A stretch of DNA of 64,000 bases from assembly GCF_008728835.1 (NCBI RefSeq), contig NZ_CP042582.1, positions 1,302,001 through 1,366,000 of the forward strand, in the 5' to 3' direction. Under the pieces are notes generated by a model that saw nothing but the letters and a program-made list of their open reading frames with translations, was not told the DNA's origin and ran no database searches. Below, piece by piece: positions 19,619 through 27,951 of this stretch; the first letter of the stretch is position 1; each line of letters starts with the position of its first letter. Made by a program: the position numbers and the translations under genes. This DNA comes from Hypericibacter adhaerens (GTDB lineage Bacteria > Pseudomonadota > Alphaproteobacteria > Dongiales > Dongiaceae).

Positions 19619-19720
19619 TCCTCCCCCGTCTTCGGGGGAGGATTAAGGAGGGGGCTGCTCGCTGTCAGAAACCGAGCAGCCCTCTCCCTGGCCCTCTCCC
19701 GCGAAGCGGGAGAGGGGATA
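19619..19720. repeat. Family 2 palindromic repeat
   Basis: Two hairpin arms, CTCCCCC-gtcttc-GGGGGAG and CTCTCCC-gcgaagc-GGGAGAG, flank a central GGGCTGCTCG / CGAGCAGCCC inverted repeat. It lies between two plus-strand genes, MocR and the HerA-like gene, and could end MocR transcription. Confidence 0.8.
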
Positions 19721-19892
19721 GAGATTCTCGCCTGCTGCCTCGCTGACCTTTAAACCGGTCCCCAGCCCCATTAGCTCTTTGTTCAGGCTTCACCCGCTAG
19801 GGTTGAAAGCTGCAGCCAAAGCTGCCGGTGCGGCCCTGCTTTCATTTGATATTCCGACCGACTTCCGTCGCATTCCTCGAAAGTTTTAGGCG

Positions 19893-21521
19893 ATGTCCAC
19901 CCTTCATGCGATCGACGAAAAGCCGCTGGCGATGCGCCGGCCGGGTCCGGGCAAGACCGGCCATGTCATCGCGGTCTCCGGTTCCTCGGTCACGGCCATC
20001 CTGAAGCCGGGTGCCGAGGGCGTGCGCATCGGCTCGATCGTGCGCATGCCGACCTCGGCCTCGGACGTGTTCGGGATGGTGACCAGCCTGCGCGCCGAGA
20101 ACGCGCAGGCCGAGATCGCTCCCACCGAGAAGCATCTCGCCGAGATCCAGCTCCTGGGCGAAACCCTGCGCGCCGCGAACGGCCAGATGGGCAGCTTCCA
20201 GCGCGGCGTCTCGATCCATCCGGTGCTGGGCACCGACCTCTTCGCCGCGACCCATGACGAGCTGGGCATCGTCTATGCGCGGCCCAAGGCCGCGAACCTG
20301 CGCGTCGGCACGATCCACCAGGACGCGACGCTGCCGGCCTTCGTCAGCACCGACGATCTCCTCGGCAAGCATTTCGCCGTGCTGGGCGTGACGGGCTCGG
20401 GCAAGTCTTGCTCGGTCGCCCTTATTCTGCGCGCGGTGCTCGACCAGAATCCGGGCGGCCATGTGGTGCTGCTCGATTCCCACAACGAATATGCCCAGGC
20501 CTTCGGCGATCGCGCCGAGCTGATCAGCCCGACCAACCTCCAGCTTCCCTATTGGCTGCTCAATTTCGAGGAGATTGTCACCGTCTTCGCCAGCCGCACC
20601 GGCGAGACGATGGAGGCGGAGCATGCGGTCCTCAAGGCCGCCATCGTCGAGGCCAAGCGCAAGTTCGCCGGCCCCGGCAAGGAGCTCGACTATGTCACGG
20701 TCGACACGCCGGTGCCGTATCGTCTCGGTGATGTGCTGCGCCAGATCGACGCCGCGATGGGCAAACTCGAGAAGCCCGAGAACAACGCCGCCTATCTGCG
20801 CCTCAAGGCGCGCATCGAGGCGCTCAGCAACGACCGCCGTTTCGCCTTCATGTTCTCCGGCCTCACGGTGCGCGACAACCTGATCGACATCCTCTCGCGC
20901 ATCCTGCGCATGCCGGTCGAGCGCAAGCCCATCACCATCTTCGACATCTCCGGCGTGCCCTCCGAAATCACCGACGTGGTGGTCTCGGTGCTCTGCCGCA
21001 CGCTGTTCGATTTCGCGCTCTGGAGCGACCGCAGCCGCGCCATGCCGATCCTCCTCGTTTGCGAGGAGGCGCACCGCTATGTGCCGCGCGACGAGACCCA
21101 GACGCCGGGCCCGACCGGCAAGGTCGTCGCCACGATCGCGCGCGAGGGGCGCAAATACGGCGTCGGGCTCTGCCTGGTGAGCCAGCGGCCCTCGGAGCTG
21201 TCGGCCACGATCCTCTCCCAGTGCAACACGCTCTTCGCGCTGCGCATGAGCAACGAGCGCGACTGCAATTTCGTGCGCAACGCCCTGCCGGATTCGGCGA
21301 TCGGCCTGCTCGAGGCGCTGCCGGCGCTGCGCACCCGCGAGGCGATCGTGGTGGGCGAGGGCGTCACCGTGCCGATGCGGCTTTCCTTCGACGAACTCGA
21401 TCCGCAGTTCCGCCCCAAGAACGGCACGCCACCCTTCTCCCACGCCTGGGCCGCGGACAGCGCCAGCCGGGAGTTCATCGCCGACACGATCGAGCGCTGG
21501 CGCAAGCAGCTCAGGGACTAG
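19893..21521 (+). CDS. HerA-like (DUF87) ATPase
   Basis: 542-residue cytoplasmic ATPase of the HerA-FtsK group. It starts with a HAS-barrel-like domain (residues 15-125), then an ATPase core with Walker A G-V-T-G-S-G-K-S (lysine 171), Walker B L-L-V-C-E-E-A-H near 383-390 and a late R-E-G-R-K-Y-G-V-G-L motif. HerA helicases form hexameric rings and usually work with a NurA nuclease in DNA end processing or defence. No nurA or other nuclease gene is adjacent here, so the partner is unknown. Confidence 0.8.
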   Translation: MSTLHAIDEKPLAMRRPGPGKTGHVIAVSGSSVTAILKPGAEGVRIGSIVRMPTSASDVFGMVTSLRAENAQAEIAPTEKHLAEIQLLGETLRAANGQMGSFQRGVSIHPVLGTDLFAATHDELGIVYARPKAANLRVGTIHQDATLPAFVSTDDLLGKHFAVLGVTGSGKSCSVALILRAVLDQNPGGHVVLLDSHNEYAQAFGDRAELISPTNLQLPYWLLNFEEIVTVFASRTGETMEAEHAVLKAAIVEAKRKFAGPGKELDYVTVDTPVPYRLGDVLRQIDAAMGKLEKPENNAAYLRLKARIEALSNDRRFAFMFSGLTVRDNLIDILSRILRMPVERKPITIFDISGVPSEITDVVVSVLCRTLFDFALWSDRSRAMPILLVCEEAHRYVPRDETQTPGPTGKVVATIAREGRKYGVGLCLVSQRPSELSATILSQCNTLFALRMSNERDCNFVRNALPDSAIGLLEALPALRTREAIVVGEGVTVPMRLSFDELDPQFRPKNGTPPFSHAWAADSASREFIADTIERWRKQLRD

Positions 21522-21540
21522 GTTGCCGGCAGCGAGTCTG

Positions 21541-21685
21541 CCCCCTCCCTGGCCCTCCCCCTGAACGGGGGAGGGGACAAGAGCTTCGTTTTCGCCGTCT
21601 TCCAATCGGGTAAGTTGGCCTCGCGCGATGCCTTCGTACCAGATCCCCTCCCCCGTTCAGGGGGAGGGCCAGGGAGGGGGCTGCG
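21541..21685. repeat. Family 2 palindromic repeat, long-spacer copy
   Basis: Two complementary outer arms (CCCCCTCCCTGGCCCTCCCC at 21542 and its complement ending near 21681) each form a hairpin around GAAC or GTTC, separated by about 60 bp. It fills most of the 188 bp gap between the HerA-like and TauE/SafE genes. Confidence 0.8.
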
Positions 21686-21709
21686 CGATCTCCATGCGCG
21701 AGTCACCCC

Positions 21710-22486
21710 TTGCTCCAATCCTTCCTCGACCTGATCCACAGCCTCGGCCCCGGGGGCACCGCCTTCCTGCTGCTGGTCGCCTTCGGCGCCGGCATCCTGC
21801 GCGGCTATACCGGCTTCGGCTTCGCGCTGGCGGCGGTACCGGCGCTGACGGTGATCCTCGATCCTGCCGACATGGTGCCGGCCGTGACGCTCATCACGCT
21901 CCTGGGCGGGCTGCAGCTTGTGGTGAAAGTCTGGCGCCAGGCGGACTGGCCCTCGGTCTGGTTGCTGCTGGCGGGCGCCGTTCTCGGCCTGCCCTTCGGC
22001 GTGATCATGCTGCGCGACCTGCCGGCGGACCTGATGCGTGCCTTCATCGGCCTCGTCGTATTGGCCGCGGTGCTGCTGCTCTGGCGCGGCTTCAGCTTCA
22101 GCGCCGCACCCACCAAGGCGACCCGCCTGGCGCTCGGCGTTCTTTCGGGCCTGCTCAACAGCTCGACCTCGATGGGCGGCCCGCCCGTGATCATCTTCTT
22201 CCTGGCCTCGCCGGCGGGGGCCGCCGTGGGCCGCGCCTCGCTCCTGGTCTATTTCTTCCTGCTCTCCTGGGTGACGCTGGGCAGCGCTGCCCTGGGCGGC
22301 CTTCTCACCCTGCAGGTTCTGCTCCTCACCATCCTGATGCTGCCCGCCATGTCGCTCGGCAACTGGGTCGGCGCGCATCTCTTCACCAGAAGCACCGCCC
22401 ACACCTACCGCCGGGTCGCGCTGATCGTGCTGGCGAGCGTGGCCGCGGTCGCGATCGCGCGAGCGCTCGCAGGTCTGGTCGGCTAG
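21710..22486 (+). CDS. TauE/SafE-family membrane permease, copy 1
   Basis: 258 residues, about eight membrane helices, two related halves. The first half has the family motif G-x-x-R-G-Y-T-G-F-G-F-A; the second has S-S-T-S-M-G-G-P-P-V. The family exports sulfite, sulfoacetate or related organic anions in several bacteria, but many members are uncharacterised. The best start is a TTG at 21710; no in-frame ATG gives a full first helix and no strong ribosome binding site is visible. A second 258-residue paralogue lies at 44323. Confidence 0.8.
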   Translation: MLQSFLDLIHSLGPGGTAFLLLVAFGAGILRGYTGFGFALAAVPALTVILDPADMVPAVTLITLLGGLQLVVKVWRQADWPSVWLLLAGAVLGLPFGVIMLRDLPADLMRAFIGLVVLAAVLLLWRGFSFSAAPTKATRLALGVLSGLLNSSTSMGGPPVIIFFLASPAGAAVGRASLLVYFFLLSWVTLGSAALGGLLTLQVLLLTILMLPAMSLGNWVGAHLFTRSTAHTYRRVALIVLASVAAVAIARALAGLVG

Positions 22487-22544
22487 CTCTCGGGATGGAT
22501 GATCACGCCGTCAAGGGGGTCGGCGTTGTGCTGACGGTCCGCCG

Positions 22545-23528
22545 CTACCAGAGCCACTTCTTCAGGGTCGCCAAGCCGCGGGGGAAGAACAGCATGACTG
22601 AAATCAGCAGCGCTCCGAACAGGATGAGGCGCCAAGCGCCGATCCCGCGCAGGGCTTCCTGGAACCCAACGATAAGGAAACCCGAGAATATCGGGCCGAA
22701 CAGCGTGCCTCGACCACCGAGATAGGTGACGGTGAGCACTTCGATCGTGCGCGAGACGCCGAACTCTGTGGGAGAGGGCGACAGGATCCCGATATAGTGG
22801 GCGTAGAAGGCGCCGACAATGCCGGTGAAGAACGACGCGATCGAGAAATTGATCAGCTTGTACTTCGTCGCGCTCAGCCCCAGGCTCTCGGCGGCCAGCT
22901 CGTCGTCGCGGATGGCCTTGAAGGCGCGCCCCGCATTCGAGTTCACCAACCACCAGCAGGCGAGAACGATGGCGGTGCCGATGACCAGCAGCGCGTAGTA
23001 GTAGGCATGGAGATTGGCCCGTGAAAAGTCGATCCCAAGCAGATCGGGAAAGGGCATGACGGTCAGCCCGAGCATACCGCGCGTTATCTCTGTGCTGTTG
23101 GCGATTGTCAGCCGGATCGTCTCCCCGACGAACCAGGTGAGCAGGCCGAGATAGAGGCCCTTCACCCTGAGGGCGATCAGGCCGGTGAAGAAGCCGAGCG
23201 CCATGCACAGGATGCCCCCGACCAACAGGCCCACCCACGGGTTGACCCCCATGAAGGAGGCGCCCAGAGCTGACGCATAAGACCCTGCGGCAATGAAGCC
23301 GGCATAGCCGAAGTTCGTGAGGCCGCAATAGCCGACCATGAGGTCGTAGATCGCGCCGAAGACGCCGAACATTAGCGCCGCGATCAGGATCGAGAGGATG
23401 AAATGGTCGCTCACGAACAGCGGGGCGAGTACCAGCGCGCCCAGGAGAACGGCCAGCTTGGCCGCCCGCATGGCTGGTGAACGCCATGCGCGCCCGAACG
23501 GCTGGAGGACGGCAGCGGCCTCGTTCAC
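22545..23528 (-). CDS. livM: Branched-chain-type ABC transporter permease LivM
   Basis: 327 residues with an N-terminal cytoplasmic stretch and about ten hydrophobic segments. It has the LivM signature region with G-Y-C-G-L-T-N-F-G-Y-A-G-F near 70 and the R-A-F-K-A-I-R-D-D-E-L-A-A loop near 205, which contacts the ATPases. The start is GTG 23528, overlapping the livH stop (GTGA). It is the last gene of the minus-strand operon that begins with the XRE-cupin regulator. Substrate identity comes only from context: the paired M24 enzymes suggest an amino-acid-like or zwitterionic compound, not necessarily leucine. Confidence 0.9.
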   Translation of the reverse strand: MNEAAAVLQPFGRAWRSPAMRAAKLAVLLGALVLAPLFVSDHFILSILIAALMFGVFGAIYDLMVGYCGLTNFGYAGFIAAGSYASALGASFMGVNPWVGLLVGGILCMALGFFTGLIALRVKGLYLGLLTWFVGETIRLTIANSTEITRGMLGLTVMPFPDLLGIDFSRANLHAYYYALLVIGTAIVLACWWLVNSNAGRAFKAIRDDELAAESLGLSATKYKLINFSIASFFTGIVGAFYAHYIGILSPSPTEFGVSRTIEVLTVTYLGGRGTLFGPIFSGFLIVGFQEALRGIGAWRLILFGALLISVMLFFPRGLATLKKWLW

Positions 23529-24430
23529 GGGCGAGCCCCTTGAACCGCGAAGAGCCCTTGCGGCCGGATGACCAGCACCAGAACCACGAGCGCGGCGGTC
23601 AGTACGTGCTGCCAGCCCGCCGCCAGGAAGAAGACGGCAAAGGCCTCGATGATGCCGAGCAAAAAGCCGCCGACGATCGCACCGGGCAGGTTCCCCAATC
23701 CACCGAGCACAACCACCGCGAAGCTCTTCATGGCAGGCAACATGCCGACGGTGGGATAAGCCGGAAAGATGGTGATAAGGAGAGCGCCGGAAATGCCTGC
23801 GAGCGACGCACCGATGCCGAAGGTGATCATGTAAATCTGACGGACGCTGATTCCGAGCGCCCGGGCCGCTTCCGCGTCCTGGCCCGTCGCGCGAATCGCC
23901 TTGCCGAGGGGGGTGTAGCGCACGAACAGCCATACGCCCGCGCCGACCACGAGGGTGGCGGCGAGAATCACAAGCCTGTCATAGCTCAGCGAGATGCCCA
24001 TGATGTCGAGGGAGCCCGGAATCATCTCCACCAAGCCCTGGCGGCGGCTGCCGACCAGCTCGGTCGCGAGGTTCTGAAACACCACCGTGAGCCCGATCGT
24101 GAGCACGAAGGCGTCGAGAAGCCAGCCGCGCCCCGATCGTCGCCTCAGCGGATCGATGAGGACCCGCTCGATGAGCATCCCGACCACGAAAAGCACGACA
24201 GCCGCCGCGGCAATTCCGGCAAGGATCGGAAACCCGAGGGAGGCCACGACGAAATACATGACGTAGGCGCCGATCATGAACAACTCGCCATGCGCGAAGT
24301 TCACGACGTTCAGGATTCCGAATATCAGCGACAACCCCACCGCCATCAGGGCATACATCGAGCCTCGCACCAGTCCTTGCGCCAGGAGTTCGAGGAGGAT
24401 GGACGGGTCCAGAAGAAGGCTGAAGTCCAT
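23525..24430 (-). CDS. livH: Branched-chain-type ABC transporter permease LivH
   Basis: 301 residues with about eight membrane segments. The family motif G-L-S-L-I-F-G-I-L-N-V-V-N-F-A-H-G-E is at 32-49, and the R-A-T-G-Q-D-A-E-A-A-R-A-L-G-I ATPase-contact loop is near 180. The ATG at 24430 shares a base with the livF stop (TGATG), so translation is coupled. It partners LivM to form the transmembrane channel of the cluster's importer. Confidence 0.92.
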   Translation of the reverse strand: MDFSLLLDPSILLELLAQGLVRGSMYALMAVGLSLIFGILNVVNFAHGELFMIGAYVMYFVVASLGFPILAGIAAAAVVLFVVGMLIERVLIDPLRRRSGRGWLLDAFVLTIGLTVVFQNLATELVGSRRQGLVEMIPGSLDIMGISLSYDRLVILAATLVVGAGVWLFVRYTPLGKAIRATGQDAEAARALGISVRQIYMITFGIGASLAGISGALLITIFPAYPTVGMLPAMKSFAVVVLGGLGNLPGAIVGGFLLGIIEAFAVFFLAAGWQHVLTAALVVLVLVIRPQGLFAVQGARP

Positions 24431-25140
24431 CAGATCCACTCCTTGATGATGTCGGCAAGGCGGTGCTTGAACTCCGCCGCCGGGCCGTGATGGCTGTTGG
24501 CTCCCATCTTCAGCACGTACACATAGTCGGCAATCTGGAGAGTCTTCCGGATGTTCTGGTCCACAAGCAGGATCAGGTAGCCGGCCTTCTTCAGCGCCCC
24601 GATCTGCTGATACACTTCCTCGACCAGTGACGGCATCAGGCCGACCGAGGGCTCGTCCAGCAGAAGCGTCCTGGGGTTTGTCATGGTGATGCGGGCGATC
24701 TCGAGCATGCGCTGCTCGCCGCCCGAGAGCGATCCAGCCCGCGCATTCCGCTTCTCCGCCATCCTCGGATACTGCTCGTAGGCGCGCGCCAGCGCGTCCA
24801 GCACGCGCCGCCGGTCGCGGCGGATCGTCCAGCAGCCGAGCTCGAGATTCTCGGCGACCGTCATGGAGGGAAAGACGCTCCGGCCCTGGATCAGATAAGC
24901 GACGCCCTCGGTCAGCATCTGTTCCGGCTCCAGACCGGTCACCGTCCGGCCGAAATGCTCGACTGTCCCGGATGCGGGCTTGAGATAGCCGAAGACCGCT
25001 CGCAGCAGGGTCGATTTGCCGGCGCCGTTGGGCCCGATGATCGTGGTCACCATGCCTTCTTCGGCGCGCAGGTTCACGCCGCTCAGGATCGGGACCTCGC
25101 GTGTGTAGCCCGCCGTCAGGCCGCTGATCGTGAGGCTCAT
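24430..25140 (-). CDS. livF: ABC transporter ATPase LivF
   Basis: 236 residues, the usual LivF length. Walker A is G-P-N-G-A-G-K-S near 36-43, the ABC signature is L-S-G-G-E-Q-R near 138, Walker B is T-L-L-L-D-E-P, and the switch-histidine position is occupied by Asp (L-V-D-Q-N) as in other LivF proteins. It pairs with LivG to energise uptake. Its start shares a base with the livG stop. Confidence 0.92.
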   Translation of the reverse strand: MSLTISGLTAGYTREVPILSGVNLRAEEGMVTTIIGPNGAGKSTLLRAVFGYLKPASGTVEHFGRTVTGLEPEQMLTEGVAYLIQGRSVFPSMTVAENLELGCWTIRRDRRRVLDALARAYEQYPRMAEKRNARAGSLSGGEQRMLEIARITMTNPRTLLLDEPSVGLMPSLVEEVYQQIGALKKAGYLILLVDQNIRKTLQIADYVYVLKMGANSHHGPAAEFKHRLADIIKEWI

Positions 25141-25877
25141 CAGACGGCCGCCTCCGCCTGGCCCAGATAGGCCTCGATGACCCGCGGATCATGCCGAACG
25201 CTCTCCGGTGTGCCGTCCGCGATTTCCTGGCCGGCGGCGAGAACCGTGAGGCGGGAACAGAGTTGCGACAGATGCGGCACTTCGTGGCTGATGAGCAGGA
25301 AAGTGAGGCCCTTCTCCTGACGCAGGGCGAGGATGACCTGGATCAGCTTCTCGCACAGGATTGGACTGATCCCGTTGAATGGCTCGTCGAGCAGGACCAG
25401 CGACGGCTCGATCATGAGAACCCGGGCGAATTCCAGCAGTTTCTGCTGCCCGCCCGATATCTCGATTGCCGGGCTCCGCGCGAGGTGGGAAAGCCGCACG
25501 AGATCGAGGAGTTGTTCCGCCTTGGCCCGTGCCGCGCGGCCAGACAATCCGAGCTCGATCGCCGGCACCAGCATGTTCTCGAGGACCGACATCTCCCGAA
25601 ACACGCGCGCGATCTGGAAGGTACGGCCGATCCCGGCCCTTGCGATGCGGGACATGGAGAGGCCGGTGATGTCGCGCCTCCGGAACGTGACCGTGCCGGC
25701 CGAAGGCGGATAGATGCCGTTGATCACATTGAAGAAAGTCGTCTTGCCGGCGCCGTTGGGACCGATGAGGCCGTGAACGCTCGCCTCTTCCACGGCGAGG
25801 TTGACACCGTTGAGCACGATACTGCCGCCGAACTGCTTCCTGAGGCCCCTGACCTCGAGTATGGGCGCCATGCTCAT
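25140..25877 (-). CDS. livG: ABC transporter ATPase LivG
   Basis: 245 residues from the ATG at 25877, which overlaps the stop of the upstream M24 gene (ATGA). Walker A is G-P-N-G-A-G-K-T with K45, the signature is I-S-G-G-Q-Q-K, and Walker B is L-V-L-L-D-E-P followed by F-N-G-I. LivG proteins usually end with a longer switch region that is present here. The coupling of an importer ATPase directly to an enzyme gene argues that the transported compound is the enzyme's substrate. Confidence 0.92.
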   Translation of the reverse strand: MSMAPILEVRGLRKQFGGSIVLNGVNLAVEEASVHGLIGPNGAGKTTFFNVINGIYPPSAGTVTFRRRDITGLSMSRIARAGIGRTFQIARVFREMSVLENMLVPAIELGLSGRAARAKAEQLLDLVRLSHLARSPAIEISGGQQKLLEFARVLMIEPSLVLLDEPFNGISPILCEKLIQVILALRQEKGLTFLLISHEVPHLSQLCSRLTVLAAGQEIADGTPESVRHDPRVIEAYLGQAEAAV

Positions 25878-27136
25878 CCGCCCAGCAGTTCGTCTTCGAA
25901 AGGAAAGTGCGAGAGGCATCGCACGCCCGTTCGCGTGACCAGAACCTGCTCCTCCAGCTTCACGCCTTCGTGGCCGCCCTCCGCGCCGATGAAGCTTTCA
26001 ATGCACAGCGTCATGTTCTCTTCGACGGTGCCGTCATAGCCGGCACTGTCCCAGTCGTAACGGTGATAGATCGCCGGATATTCGTCGCACATACCGATGC
26101 CGTGCATCAGCACCATGTAGCGGTTCCTGATATAGGGCTCCGGAATCCGCCAGGCCTTCTGCGACAGCTCGCGAAAGCTCACGCCGGGCCGCAGGAGCTC
26201 CATGTTGTGCTGGATCTCCTCGAACGCGAGCTTGTAGAGGTCGCGCTGAGCCGGGGTCGGTTTTCCGGGGCCACAATGGAAGGTCCGGGACATGTCGGCG
26301 CAGTAGCCCAGCGGACCGACCATGTCGGTATCGAATCCCACGAGCTCGCCGGGGCGCACCATCCGGTCGCTGGCTTCCTGCAGCCAGGGATTGAGGCGGT
26401 CGCCGGACGAGAGCAGCCGGCCCTCGATCCAGTCGCCGCCCATGGCGATGTTGGTCTGGTGCAGCAGGGACCAGAGCTCGTTCTCGGTGATGCCGGGGAC
26501 GAGCGCCGCCCGCATCTTGGCCGCACCGGCCTCCGCGACGGCGAGAGCCAGGTTCATGCAGAGAACTTCGTCGGGAGACTTTATCGAGCGGGCGCGTTCG
26601 ACGAAGCCCTGCGCCGGCACCAGGTCCAGATTCTGTTCGCGAAGCGCGGTCACCGCGCTCGACTGCCCGAAGTCCGTGGCAATTCTCGGCCCCGCGCCGC
26701 AGTGAGTGCGGACCAGCGCGCCCATTTCGTCAGCCCAACGCCGGATGGTTTCTTCCTCACGAGGTCCGGCGAAGAAGTGGCTGAGCGGCAGCGCGACACG
26801 AAACTCGGCGACCGTTTCCAGGCCTTCGGCGGTGGCGCGGTAGCTTTCCCCGTCGAACAGAACGACCGGGCCTTCCACGGGAACGAAGAGGTACCGCATC
26901 GGCACATGCATCTGGAAGACGGAGGCGTTCCGGCTTCCGGTCGCATAGCGGATGCTGATCGGGTCGACCAGGATGGCGGCAGCACAATCGCCGGCAGCTA
27001 GCTCCGCGCGTAGACGGCCGAGCCGATAGGAGCGGAGGCGCTTCAGGTCGAGCTGCGGCTCCGTATCTGTGAGGCGGTTGACAGGCAGGCGAAGCGCCGC
27101 CTCGGAGCCGTTCGGGGCCATGACTGCGTGAAACAT
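25874..27136 (-). CDS. DddP-like M24-fold enzyme (DMSP-lyase family or related lyase/peptidase)
   Basis: 420 residues in the pita-bread fold of M24 peptidases. The C-terminal half matches the DddP (dimethylsulfoniopropionate lyase) pattern: F-D-T-D with D269 and D271, C-A-D with D281, M-H-G-I-G-M-C-D with H345 and D351, C-I-E with E380, and K-L-E with E395. These spacings equal those I recall for the six iron ligands and the catalytic Asp of Ruegeria DddP, shifted by 26. G-G-D-W-I-E-x-R-L-L-S-S-G, which I also associate with that family, is present. The soil-like context makes DMSP uncertain; a different osmolyte is possible. ATG 27136 was chosen over GTG 27154 and ATG 27121; none has a strong ribosome binding site. 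It is coupled to livG. Confidence 0.8.
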   Translation of the reverse strand: MFHAVMAPNGSEAALRLPVNRLTDTEPQLDLKRLRSYRLGRLRAELAAGDCAAAILVDPISIRYATGSRNASVFQMHVPMRYLFVPVEGPVVLFDGESYRATAEGLETVAEFRVALPLSHFFAGPREEETIRRWADEMGALVRTHCGAGPRIATDFGQSSAVTALREQNLDLVPAQGFVERARSIKSPDEVLCMNLALAVAEAGAAKMRAALVPGITENELWSLLHQTNIAMGGDWIEGRLLSSGDRLNPWLQEASDRMVRPGELVGFDTDMVGPLGYCADMSRTFHCGPGKPTPAQRDLYKLAFEEIQHNMELLRPGVSFRELSQKAWRIPEPYIRNRYMVLMHGIGMCDEYPAIYHRYDWDSAGYDGTVEENMTLCIESFIGAEGGHEGVKLEEQVLVTRTGVRCLSHFPFEDELLGG

Positions 27137-27160
27137 GTGCTTGCTGCCTGCCACGGAGCG

Positions 27161-27760
27161 TCAGAAGGAAGGAGGCGTGATGACCCAGATCCACCGGACG
27201 GGGCGATCCCCGATGACTTTGGCGGAATGGGCCAACCGGCTCGAGAAGTAGATCGAATCGCCTTCCTCAAGGATGTAGGAGCGTCCGCCGACCGTGAGCT
27301 CGTAGGTACCCTCCAGGATGAAGCCGAACTCCTCGCCGTCGTGGGTCCAGGCTTCGCTTTCGCTGGTTTCGCCGGGCTGCATGACGCCCAGAATCACCTC
27401 GAGGCGGCCCTGGAGATCGGGCACCAACAGATAGTTCATCGACTTTGCGCCGGGGTACTTGAACGCCTTGCGACGATTCTTGCGGACGACGCGGGCCGGC
27501 TCGGCCGGTTCCGCCGGCCGGTCCCCATGCGGTTGGGGATCCGCACTGTCGGTGTCGGTTTCGTCATCGAAGAGCTGTGCCAGGGACGCGCCGAGTACGT
27601 CGCAAATGCGCTTGATCGACGCGATCGAGGGAGTCGTCTGATCGGACTCCACTTGGCTGATGAAGCTTCTCGACAGTGCCGCCCCCTGCGCGACCTGTGC
27701 CAACGACATGCCACGCTTCTTCCGCAGTTCGCGCAGCCGCGCCCCAAACTTCATGCTCAT
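27161..27760 (-). CDS. XRE-family regulator with C-terminal cupin domain
   Basis: 199 residues. An N-terminal helix-turn-helix of the Xre/Cro type (about 5-60, with S-L-A-Q-V-A-Q-G-A-A-L-S-R-S-F-I-S-Q-V) is followed by a charged linker and a cupin_2 domain (about 115-195, with H-D-G-E-E-F-G-F-I-L-E-G). Such regulators usually bind a small ligand in the cupin and control adjacent catabolic genes. The ATG at 27760 has GAGG five bases upstream; the longer open frame to 27952 is rejected because it crosses the promoter region. It heads the minus-strand operon and is divergent from the binding-protein gene. Confidence 0.9.
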   Translation of the reverse strand: MSMKFGARLRELRKKRGMSLAQVAQGAALSRSFISQVESDQTTPSIASIKRICDVLGASLAQLFDDETDTDSADPQPHGDRPAEPAEPARVVRKNRRKAFKYPGAKSMNYLLVPDLQGRLEVILGVMQPGETSESEAWTHDGEEFGFILEGTYELTVGGRSYILEEGDSIYFSSRLAHSAKVIGDRPVRWIWVITPPSF

Positions 27761-27951
27761 GGCCACCTCGATTTGCCTGTTCAGCCGAGGTGAACAATGT
27801 AAGCGCTGGCGCGTGGCCTCACTACCCTGGCGCGTAGCAGATTTTCCGATTCTACTGTTCTTCATAACTGAACTTTGTTCGATATAACTTGACAAATGTT
27901 CAGTCTGGTTGCAACATGCAATTCGTTTCTGGTTGCATGGGAGGCAAAACA
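27761..27951. promoter_or_regulatory. Divergent control region with repeated TGTTC elements and inverted repeats
   Basis: This 191 bp spacer is clearly more AT-rich than its surroundings. TGTTC occurs at 27778, 27856, 27876 and 27897; the last three are spaced 20-21 bp, or two helical turns. Inverted repeats include GTTCA-N7-TGAAC at 27779-27795, GAAC-TTT-GTTC at 27870-27880 and TTGCA-ACA-TGCAA at 27909-27921. A plus-strand TTGACA lies at 27889-27894 with a weak CAACAT at 27912. These are plausible operators for the XRE-cupin regulator, inferred from position only. Confidence 0.5.

Noticed and set aside
19619-21685. A CRISPR array suggested by recurring C-rich units
   Set aside because: Units are palindromic, irregularly spaced and scattered across many intergenic regions, with no regular spacers and no cas genes.
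22797-24490. Plus-strand open frames opposite the liv genes
   Set aside because: They are low-complexity Arg/His/Gln translations antisense to LivM and LivH, which have clear membrane and family motifs.
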